64,000 nucleotides of DNA, taken from NCBI RefSeq assembly GCF_000948975.2, contig NZ_CP059736.1:496001-560000 (forward strand), given 5' to 3'. This DNA comes from Thalassomonas actiniarum (lineage in GTDB: Bacteria; Pseudomonadota; Gammaproteobacteria; Enterobacterales; Alteromonadaceae). The notes beneath the pieces are model-generated. The model saw only the letters and a program-made list of their open reading frames with translations, searched no databases and had not been told where the DNA came from. This document shows positions 24,004-36,000 of the stretch, piece after piece. The stretch's first letter is position 1. Every line of letters begins with the position of its first letter. Made by a program: the position numbers and the translations under genes.

Positions 24004-27000
24004 TTAGAGTATCCATTCTTCGGCTTCTTCCTCCTCTTCCGGTTCAGCGGTTAATGCGCTGTTTATCGCCAGTTCTGCTTTGATATGAGCAGCCAGGTCA
24101 AAAATGGTCGGTCTTTCAAACGCCAGAATCACCGGCAGCTTGATTTGCCATTGTTCATTTATCTGGGTCACTAAACGTGAAGCCAGCAACGAATGTCCGC
24201 CCAGTTCAAAGAAGTCGGCCTGGATACTGATATCGCCGGGATCAAGTGTCAATAACTCCGACCATATCTGTACCAGTTCTTTTTCAATGTCCTGTTCGGG
24301 GGCAACATATTCCGCTTGCAGTAAAATGCCCTCCAGGGGGAGTAAAGCTGTTTTATCTACCTTACCATTAGCCGTTAACGACCATTCATCTATCATTACA
24401 AACATATTCGGCATCATATAATTGGGTAATGAACCCGAAAGTGTTGCTTTTAAGGCGGTGACAAATGCTTTTTCATCCTCCGGGGTCTCATGCGTGAGAT
24501 TGGCTTTCACATAGGCAACAAGTTGCTTATCTGCGCTGCTTTCTCCCTTGGTGAGTACCATGGCTGAATGTACGCTTGGACATGCATTGATCTGATGCTC
24601 AATCTCTGCCAGTTCAATTCTAAAGCCGCGTACTTTAACCTGGTCATCGATCCGGCCGACAAATTTTAAATTACCGTCGCTTAGGTAACGCACCAGATCA
24701 CCGGTTTTATACAAACGATCGCCGCTGTTATCACTGAACGGGTTGGCTATAAAGCTCTCCTGTGTTGCCTGTTCGCGGTTAAGGTAACCGCGGGCAACCC
24801 CATCGCCGCCTGTGTATAATTCCCCGACCGCGCCGACAGGGGTCAGGCCACCGGCCTTGTTTAATACATAAGTGCTGGTATTTTGCACTGCTTTACCTAT
24901 AGGTACGCTGGCACCGGGCCTGTTGTTATCCGTGATCTGGTAACAGGTGGTAAAGGTGGTATTTTCTGTCGGACCGTAACCGTTAACCACACATATACCA
25001 GGGATATTGTCCAATACCCGGTTTACCGCATCGACATGCAGCACATCGCCCCCTGCCAGTACATACTTGACGCAGCTTGCCCGGGCCGACATTTCACTCC
25101 ACTGCTCGAATAATCCCGCCGTTAACCATAGGGTATTCACCTTATGTTCGACGATAAAGTCGGTCAGCTGTTTTAAATCTACCGGCTGCGGCGCAAAAAT
25201 AATACATTGGCCGCCGTTTAACAACGGCCCCCATAGCTCAAGCGTAGCGGCATCGAAGGCGACAGGCGCCGAATGCAAGAACCGGGTATTTTCGTCCAAA
25301 GTCACAAAATTACAGTTGCTCACCAGGCGGGTCACGTTATGGTGTTCCACCTGCACCCCTTTAGGCTTGCCTGTGGTTCCCGAGGTATAAAGCACATAGG
25401 CCAGGCGGTTGCTAAAGTCTGTCTGTTCCTGTGTCAGTTCGGTTGCCGGCTGTGCCTGAACTTCGGCCTTAATTGCGGCATCGTCCAGACAAAGCAGCTC
25501 AATGTCGATATTATCCTTATCAAAAGCCAATACATCCGCCAGGTCAGTGGCTGTCAGCACATGTTGTAGCCCAGTATCGGTTAAAATATGTTGTAAGCGG
25601 GACTCGGGGTAAGTCGGCTCCAGCGGCACATAGGCGCCACCGGCTTTGAGTATCGCCAAAATCGACATTGTCATCTCTATCGAGCGGTTGAGACACACCC
25701 CCACCAGGGTTTCCCTGCCAACCCCTTGTGCCGACAGGTAGCGGGCCAGGCGGTTGGCGCTTTCATCCAGTTCACGGTAAGTAAGCTGCTGATCATCGGT
25801 CACCAGGGCGATATTGTCCGGAGTCTTTTTGGCCTGGGCGGCAAACAATTCATGAATGCCTTTATCCCGCGGATAATCCGCGGCGTTGTCATTCAGCTCA
25901 TGCAGCAAATAATCCTTCTCCTGCTCAGGTAACATGGTCAGGGCATTGAGCTCGGTTGCTGCTGCCGGCTGAACTTGTGCCATGGCCGTTAACAGGATTT
26001 CCAGGTGTTCGTTAAACTGGCTGACATGCTCCCGGGTAAAGATGCTGGTATCAAAGGTCCAGTTTAGCTCTACCCCGTGCTCGTTGATGTTAAGCTCGAT
26101 ATCCAGGTCAAATTTTGCCGTGATAACATCGCTTGACAGCGGCGACAGGGTCAGGTCGGTTAACGCCAGTTTATTGTCTGCCGAGGTATCCCCTAAACCA
26201 AAATCGTTATTGGTGGACAAGATGATCTGGAATAACGGCGTATGGGCGGTGCTGCGGGGAATATTTAACCGCTCCACCAGCTGCTCAAACGGTACATCCT
26301 GATTATTTTGCGCATCAAGGTGAACCTGGCGTACATGCTGTAAGTAATCTTCAAGTCCGGTGTGGCCGGTATCGACGCGCAGGACCAGGGTATTGACGAA
26401 GAAACCGATCAGCGGCTCAAGCTCTGCCTGTCCCCGGTTGGCAAACGGGGTGCCGATAACAATATCCTGGCTGTTGCTGTGACGCGACAGCATCAGCGAC
26501 AGGGCGCCGTGCATCAGCATAAAGGGGGTTAACTGGTGGTGTGCGGCCAGGGCCTGCAATTGCTTGGCTACCTCGCTTGATAACCGGCCACGCACCTTAT
26601 CCCCCAGGTGTTGTTTTACGTCGGGCCTTGGTTGATCCAGGACTAAAGAATGCACCGGCGGCACATCGCTCAGTTGTTTGTCCCAGTAACTTAATTGTGT
26701 TTCCAGCACTTCCCCCTGCAGCCATTCACGCTGCCAGTGGGCATAATCCGCGTATTGGATTTCCAGCGGCGGCAAAGGATTGCTTTGCCCGGAGGTCAGC
26801 GCCTGGTACAGGGCGACGAACTCGGCAATCAAGACATCCATCGACCAGCCGTCGGAAGCAATATGGTGCATATTAAATAATAATGCTCCGCTAGCTTGCT
26901 CTTTGTCCAGGGCGATATAGCTGGCACGGATCATTAAATCACTTTTTAAATCAAAAGCTTGTTTCATGTCTTCATCAATGAAAGCTTTCAGTTGATGTTG

Positions 27001-30000
27001 ACGCATGGCTTGATCCAGACCGGTGAGATCATGTCGGGTCAGGGTAAATGCCGCACCCGGCAGAATTTTTTGCATGGCCTGTTTGTTATCTTCAAGATAA
27101 ACGGTACGCAGTACCTCGTGACGTTCGATAATGCTGGCCAGCGCCAGCTCGGCGGCGTCGCAGTCAAAATTGCCCTTCACTTCGAATGCCGCCGGCATAT
27201 TGTACTCCGGGCTTGCCCCCTGCATCTGGTCGATAAACCATAACCTTTGCTGGGCAAAAGATAACGGCATCAGATCGCTTTCCCGTTCAACCGCTTTAAG
27301 TTGCTGGCTTAAATCCGCCGGAGCGCCGAGTTTAACTACCTCGGCCAGGGTTTTGATGGTGGGGGCATCAAACACAGATTTTACCGAAATTTCCACTGCC
27401 AGTTGTTTTCGGATCTCCGCCACCAAACGTACGGTTAACAACGAATGTCCGCCCAGCTCAAAGAAGTCGGCATGGGTGCTGATTTCATCTGCTTCAAGGT
27501 TCAACAGCTGCGCCCAAATTTGCACCAGGGCTTTTTCAAAACCGGTTTCCGGCGCCTGGTAATTGCCAGTGGATAAACCGCTGCCGGGAACGGGCAGGGC
27601 TTTTTTATCGATTTTATCATTGGCGGTCAGCGGCCATTGCTCGATCACCACAAAGGCCGACGGCACCATGTAATCGGTCAGGCTCTCTTTCAGGCTTTGA
27701 CGGATCTTATCCAGGCTTTCCTGTTCACTTTCTTCACCTGCTTGCAGTTGCACATAGGCCACCAGGCGTTTCTGTCCCGGCTGATCTTCGCGCGCCAATA
27801 CCAGGTTGCTGGCTACTTGCGGGCAGGCGGCCAGTTGCTGCTCTATTTCTCCCAACTCGACCCTGAAGCCGCGGATTTTCACCTGGTCATCTTTACGCCC
27901 TTTAAATTCAAGTTCGCCGTTAGGCAGATAACGCACCAGATCGCCGGTTTGATATAAATGCTCGCCGCTGCCGCTGTTAAACGGGTGGGGAATAAAGCGT
28001 TCCCGGGTCAGATCTTCGCGATGCAGATAACCCCTTGCCAGGGCGCTGCCGCCGATATACAACTCGCCCACGGCGCCTTGCGGCTGCAGGTTCAGATCAT
28101 CATCAAGCACATAGAGGCTGACATTGTCCAGGCCCAGACCTAAGGAAGAAGGAGCATCGGCCGCTTGCGGATGGCAAACGCAAAACAGTACCGCTTCAGT
28201 CGGACCATAAAACTGCAATAAGGTCACCTCAGGCAGGGTTGCTTTTAGTGAGATCAATAATGACTCGGGTACGGCATCGCCGCCGGTGGCGATATATTTC
28301 AGCCCCGGATAATCTTGGGTGGCCTGTTCACGGATAATTTCATCCAGCCAGAACTGGGCCAGGCTGGGCACCATATGCACGAAAGTGCAGGTTTTCAGCT
28401 CTTCTCTAAGCTCGGCGACATTGATGATTTTGCTGCGCGGCAATACCTTGACTTCTGCGCCGCAGGTCAGGGGATAGATCAGCTCCAGCAGGGAAATATC
28501 GAAGGCAAAAGAGGCTATGCTGGGCACGACATCGCCGCTGCCAAGGGCAAATGCCCGGTCAAAAGTATGCAAACGGCCGACCAGGGCATGATGTTCGACA
28601 ATAACCCCTTTAGGGTTTCCGGTAGAACCAGAGGTGTATATGGTATAGGCAAGGTTGTCCGGCGTTAGCTGGTCGCCCCTGCCAAGGTTATCGGCCGGGT
28701 AAGTGTTTAGTGCGCTTACCAGCTCCTGGTTATCCAGGTCGACAAATTCTGTGCCTGGGTCAAAAGCAAAGTCTTGAATAAGGCTTGCCTTGGTCAGCAC
28801 GCCTTTTACGCCGCTGTCCTGGATCATATATTGAAGGCGAGCTTCCGGGTAACTGGGATCCAGCGGTACATAGGCGCCGCCGGCCTTAAGCACGGCCAGT
28901 ATGGCTATCAGCATTTCCTGCGAGCGCTCCAGGCAAATACCGACTAAGGTTTCCGGACCTGTGCCCTGTGCTTTGAGGTAATGGGCGAGGCGGTTGGCTT
29001 TTTCATTCAGCGCCCGGTAACTCAGCGTTTCCCCTTCAAAAGACAGGGCGATATTGTCTGGTGTTTGCAGGACCTGGGCTTCGAACAATTCATGGATCAG
29101 CTGGTCTTGCGGATAGTCAACTTTGCGATCATTAAGCGATTCAAGTAAGTGTTTACTTTCATCAACCGACAGCATATTTAATGATGCGAGCGTGGCCTGG
29201 CCGGCAGAGGCACTTTCAAGCGCCGCCATTGACGATAATAACGTCATCAGGTGGTTATTAAGCTGGCTAATATGCTCGGCGGTGAAAATACTGTTGTCGT
29301 AGGTCCAGTTTAGATCGACGCCGGTTTCGCTGATATTGATGCCAATATCCAGATCGAAATGGGAAGCGATATTGTCATGGCTTAACGCCGACAACTCGAC
29401 CCCGGGCAGGCTTATCTGCGACTGGTTGCCGCCTGCATTTTGCTTGGTATTGCTCGATAACATGATCTGGAACAGCGGCGTATGGGCGGTGCTGCGGGCG
29501 ATATTTAACCGTTCCACCAGTTGCTCGAAAGGCACATCCTGGTTGTTTTGTCCGTCCAAATGCACCTGGCGCACATGGGCCAGGTAGTCTTCAAGCTGCT
29601 GATGATTGGTATCCAGGCGCAGCACCAGGGTATTGACGAAGAAACCGATCAGCGGCTCAAGCTCCGCCTGCAACCGGTTTGCCACCGGGGTGCCGATAAT
29701 AATATCTTTGCTGTTGCTGTGACGCGACAATACCAGTGCCAGTGCGCTGTGCAGCAGCATAAATGGGGTCAGCTGGTGACGGGCGGCAAGGTGTTTTAAC
29801 TGGCCTGCCACATTGCCGGATAACTGGCCGGTAATGCTGGCACCCGTGTGTTGTTTCATTTCCGCTCTTGGCTTGTCCAGCGCCAAAGAGTGTACCGGCG
29901 GCACATCGGCTAACTGTTTATCCCAGTAACTAAGCTGGGCTTCCAATACTTCACCCTGCAACCATTCCCGCTGCCAATGGGCATAATCCGCGTATTGGAT

Positions 30001-33000
30001 TTCCAACTCAGGCAAGTCACTTGCGCTGCCGGTGCTGATGCTCTGGTACAGGCTGACAAATTCGCGGATCAAGACTTCCATCGACCAGCCGTCGGAAGCA
30101 ATATGGTGCATATTAAAGATCAGTGCGCCGCGGGTTTGATTTTGCTGACTTTGCTCAAAAGTGACAAAGCTGGCGCGTACCATTAAATCTTCTTTTAAAT
30201 TAAACGGTTTTTGCATATCGGCATCAATCAATGCCTTTAACTCTGCCTTTTGCGCCGTCTCGTCCAGGGGGGTTAAGTCGTGGCGGGTCAGGGCAAAAGT
30301 AAAGTTTGCCAGGATCTGCTGATGGGTTTGCTCGTCCTGTTCGATATAGACAGTGCGCAGAACCTCGTGGCGGCGGATGATTTCTGACAACGCCTGTTCG
30401 GCGATATCGGCATTAAAGTCGCCGCGTATTTCAAAGGCGGCAGACATATTGTATTCCACGCTGCTGCCCTGGAGCTGGTCGATAAACCATAACCTTTGCT
30501 GGGCAAAAGAGAGCGGCATCTGATCGCTTTCACGCATCACCGCCTTTACCTGCTGTCTTAGGCTTGTTTGCGAACCCTGCTCGGTGACTGCGGCCAACGC
30601 CTTGATGGTGCTGGCTTCAAAGACAGATTTTACCGTAAGTTCAACCTGCAGCTGTTTTCTGATCTCCGATACCAAACGTACCGACAGCAGCGAGTGACCC
30701 CCCAGGGTGAAGAAGTCGGCACTTGTGCTGATCTTTGTCTCATCCAGGGTTAACAGCTGTGCCCAGATTTGGCACAAGGCTTTTTCGGTGTCGGTTTGCG
30801 GGGCGATATATTCTCCCTGCAATAAGCTGGCATCGGGCGATGGCAGGGCTTTTTTATCTATTTTACCATTGCCGGTCAGCGGCCAGGCATCGATTAACAC
30901 AAAAGCGGACGGCACCATGTAGTCAGGCAAGCTTTGCGTAAGCGCCGCTTTTAAGCTGGCGATAAAATCGGCCTGATCTGCTGCTGCCAGCTCAAACTGT
31001 TCTGCCTTAACATAAGCAACCAGCTGTTTATTGCTGCTGCTTTCTCCCTTGGCCAGCACTACACCTGAGTGTACCTGCTGACATAAATTAAGCTGGTGCT
31101 CAATTTCCGACAGTTCAATCCTGAAACCGCGTACTTTCACCTGGTTATCGGCCCGACCGATAAACTCTAAAGTACCGTCGCTTAAATAGCGCACCAGGTC
31201 ACCGGTTTTATACAAGCGTTCATCATCCTTGTCGTTAAAAGGGTTGGCGATAAAGCTTGCCTGTGTCGCCTGCTCCTGGTTCAGGTAGCCGCGGGCCACC
31301 CCGGCGCCGCCTGTGTATAGTTCCCCGACCGCACCAAAAGGTGTCAGCGCCAGGGACTCGGTTAACACATAAGTGCTGGTATTTTGGATCGCTTTACCGA
31401 TCGGGATACTCAAGCTGTGCTTGTCTTGCTCGCTCACCCGGTGACAGGCGGTAAAGGTGGTATTTTCCGTCGGACCGTAGCCGTTGATAACTTCAATGCC
31501 CGGAATATTTTCCATCACCCGGTTGACGGCATCGACATTGAGCACATCGCCCCCTGCCAGCAGGTATTTAATGGTGCCTGCCTGGGCGGACATTTCACTC
31601 CACTGTTCAAACAAGCCCGCCGTTAACCATAAGCTATTGACCTTATGGCTATTGATAAAGTCCGTCAGCTGTTGCAAATCTATATGTAATTCGTCATAGA
31701 TAATACACTGGCCGCCGTTAAGCAGCGGTCCCCAAAGTTCAAGCGTAGCGGCATCAAAGGCAATCGGCGCCGCCTGTAAAAAGCGGGTGCTTTCATCCAG
31801 AGGCACAAAGTTGCTCCTGGTCACCAGCCGGGTTACGTTGTGATGTTCCACCATCACCCCTTTGGGCAGTCCGGTGGATCCCGAGGTATAAATGACATAG
31901 GCCAGGTTGGCGCCTGAATTTGATTGTGCTTGTGTGTTTTCAAGTGCGCTGCCTGCTTGTGTCTCTACTTCGGCTTTGAGTTTGTCATCATCGAGACAAA
32001 GCAATTTAACGCTGGTATTGTCCATTTTGGCAAGTACAGAGGCCAGCTGGGAGTTGGTCAGCACATGTTCTACCCCGGTATCGGTTAAAATATGCTGCAA
32101 ACGGCTCTCAGGGTAAGCGGGATCCAGCGGCACATAGGCGCCACCGGCTTTGAGTATCGCCAAAATGGCGACGACCATTTCAGGGGAGCGGTTTAAGCAG
32201 ACCCCGACAAAGGTTTCCTGAGCAACCCCTTGTGCCAGCAGGTAACGGGCCAGGCGGTTGGCGCTTTGCTCCAGTTCGCGGTAGCTGATTTGGCTGTTGT
32301 TCGCTACCAGGGCAATATTATCCGGGGTTTTTAACACCTGCTCGGCAAAGAGTTCATGAATGCCTTTATCCTGCGGATAGTCCACGGCGCTGTCATTAAG
32401 GCCATGGAGCAGGTAATTGTGCTCCTGCGCCGATAACATGGCTAAGGCATTGATTTGCGTGTTTGCTGCCGGCGTCAGCTTAGCCATCGCCGTTAACATG
32501 TTTGTCAGGTGGTCATTAAACTGACTGACATGCTCCGGGCTGAAAATAGCGCTATCAAAGGTCCAGTTGATGTCCACCCCGTTGTTATTGAGGTTAATGC
32601 CGATATCCAGATCAAATTTTGCCGTGATGGTATCGCTTGCCAGCGGCGTTAAGGTGACGCCGTCCAGTGTCAGGGCATCTGTTTCGCCCGCCAGGCCATG
32701 TTCGGTATTGGTGGTCAGCATGATCTGGAACAGCGGCGTATGGGCGGTGCTGCGCGGGATATTTAATGCGTCGACCAGCTGCTCAAACGGCACATCCTGG
32801 TTGTTTTGGGCATCGAGATGCACCTGGCGCACATGGCTCAGGTATTCATCGAGCTGGCGGTGGCCGGTATTGACCCTCAGTACTAAGGTATTGACAAATA
32901 AACCGATCAGCGGCTCAACTTCCGTTTGCATCCGGTTGGCGACCGGGGTGCCGACCACGATATCCGTGCTGTTGCTGTGGCGCGATAAGACCAGCGCCAG

Positions 33001-36000
33001 GGCACTGTGCAGCAGCATAAAAGGGGTTAACTTATAGTGCGCGGCGATATCCTGCAGCCCCCGTGCAACTTCGCCGGATAACTGTTGTGATACCCGGGCG
33101 CCTGAATGTTTTTTGATCTCGGGGCGCGCCTTGTCCAACACTAAAGTATGCACCGGCGGGACATCGGCTAACTGCTGCTGCCAATAACTCAGTTGTGTTT
33201 CTAATACTTCCCCTTGCAGCCATTCCCGCTGCCAGCGGGCATAATCGCTGTATTGAATTTCAAGCGGTGCTAACGGACATGCTTGTGTACCTTCATGTGT
33301 GCTGGTAAGCGCCTGGTACCGGGTGACAAACTCTTTGATCAGGACATCCATAGACCAGCCGTCGGCGGCAATATGGTGCATGTTAAATAATAATACGCCG
33401 TTGCCCTGGTTGTTATCCAGTCGGATATAGCTGGCACGTACCATTAAATCTTTAGATAAATCAAAGTTATGGCAGGTGTTATCTTGGATTAAGGCCGTTA
33501 GCTGCTGTGTCTGGGCGGCTTCATCCAGAGCCGTTAGATCGTGTTGAACCAAGGTAAAGGCATAGTCAGGCTTAAGGCGTTGCAGGGTAACATCATCTTG
33601 TTCGATATATACGGTGCGTAATATTTCATGACGCTCGATAATCGCGGCAAAGGCCTGCTCGGCGGCTTTGCTGTCAAAGTCTCCCTGCACCGAGAAGGCG
33701 CCCGGCATGTTGTACTCTGAGCTGCCTCCCTGCAGCTGGTCGATAAACCATAACCTTTGCTGGGCAAAAGAAAGCGGCATAGGCGCATTCTTGTCTGCTG
33801 AGGCGGTGATCTTATCGCGCAGGCTAGCTTGCGAGCCTTGCTCTATCACGGCGGCCAGGTCTTTAATGGTGGCGGCATCAAAAATGGCTTTTACTGAAAT
33901 TTCCACCTTAAGTTGTTCCCTGATTTCCGCCACTAAACGCACCGACAGCAGCGAGTGGCCGCCGAGGGTAAAAAAGTCGGCATCGGCGCTGATTTTTTCG
34001 GCATCTATCGTTAACAGCTGCGCCCAAATCCGGCACAGGGTTTTTTCTGTGACAGTTTCTGGCGCGATATACTCCCCTTGTAAAGCACTGCTATCGGGAG
34101 AGGGCAGGGCTTTTTTATCGATTTTACCATTGGCGGTCAGCGGCCATTGCGCCATAAAGACAAAAGCCGACGGCACCATGTAATCGGGTAACGTGGTTTT
34201 CAGTGCCTGTTTATAGCTTTCGACGAGCTGTATTTGCTCATCTTCTGTCGGCTCGCTCTGCTCAGGTTTGACATAAGCCACTAACTGTTTTTGACCCGAC
34301 TGGTCTTCCCGGGCAGCCACCAGGCAACTGGCAACTTGCGGGCACAGGGCTAACTGGTTTTCAATTTCCCCCAGCTCTACCCGGAAACCGCGGATTTTGA
34401 TCTGGTCATCGATACGGCCCAAACATACCAGGTTGCCGTCCGGCAGCCAGCGCACCAGGTCGCCGGTGCGGTAGGCTTTTTCGCTGGCAGGATCCTGGTC
34501 CTGATAGCTATTGGCAATAAATTGTCTGTCGGTCAAATCCGGGCGGTTTAAATAACCCCGGGTTACGCCGCTGCCGGTGATCAACAGCTCGCCGGTGGCG
34601 CCGACCGGGGCCAGTTCGCCGGAGCGATTGACTACATAAAACTGTGTATTATCAATAGGCTTACCGATTAAGATGTTTTCATCATCGGCATGGATCCTGT
34701 GGACACTGGACCAGACCGTGGTTTCTGTCGGGCCGTACATGTTCCAAAGTTCAATATTGGCGTTGCTTGTTAATTGCTTCGCCAGGCTCAGGCTCAGGGC
34801 TTCGCCGCCGCATAAGATCTTGATGTGCGCTTGTGGCTGCCACTTGCTGTCAAGCAGCATACGCCAGGTGGCCGGTGTCGCCTGGAAGATATTGATCTTA
34901 TGCTGCTCGACCAAATCCATCAGCTGCCGGGCATCCGAGGTGGCGGCTTTTGACGCCACCACTAATTTTGCGCCGCAGATTAAAGGTAAGAACAGCTCCA
35001 GGCAGTGAATATCAAATGAGGTCGAGGTGACCGCCAGCAGGCTGTCATCGCTGCTTATGCCGGGCTTGTCTTGCATGGCAAACAGGAAGTTGATCAGGTT
35101 GGCATGTTGCACCAGCACCCCTTTGGGATTACCGGTAGAGCCTGAGGTATAGATGACATAAGCCAGGCGGTTTTTGTCGCCGGGCACCAGGGCGGTGAGG
35201 TTTTCGCCGGATAAATCGCTGCACAGATCCTGGCCGTGGTTAAGATCGGTAATATGGACCTCGGCTTCTGTCAGGGTGTCTATGTCCAGCTGCGACCAGT
35301 TCACCAGGTGTTTTAATCCCGTGTCTTCAAGAATATATTGCAAACGGGCCTTAGGGTAGCTGGGATCAAGCGGCACATAAGCGGCGCCTGCTTTGAGGAT
35401 CGCCAATATGCTGATCACCATTTCCGCCGAGCGGTCAACGCACACCCCGACCAGGCTGTCGGCTTTAACCCCTTGTGCCTGCAGGTAGCGGGCCAGGCGG
35501 TTGGCGCGGGTATTAAGTTCGCGGTAGCTCAGCTGCTCGTCTTTAAAAATTAACGCGGCTTTGTCCGGGGTCTGCTCAACCTGCTGTTCAAATAATTCAT
35601 GGGCAAGCAGGTTTGCGTCATGCTCGACCTTTATGCCCCGGGCGAAGCCGTTTAAGATATCAAGCTCCTGTTGCGGCAGGATCTCGACCTGCTCCAGGGA
35701 GGTAATTTCCTGGCCGGCGACTTGTTTGATAATGGTTTCAAACCTTGCCGACAGCAGTTTGGCATCGGCTTTAGAGATATAGCTAAGGTTATGATCAAGC
35801 TGAATTTCTACATCCTGATTTTCACCGTATTCCCAGACGGTAAACATCAGCGGCGTCTGTTCGTGGTTGTGGCTCAGGTACACCAGATCCGCTTCGTGTC
35901 CTTCGACCTCTAGCTGGCTGTCAAGCTTGAGGTAATTGAAGGCGATATCATACAGGGAGCCGCGGTGTTGTCCGTTTTGCGCTTCCTGGTGCATATTGCC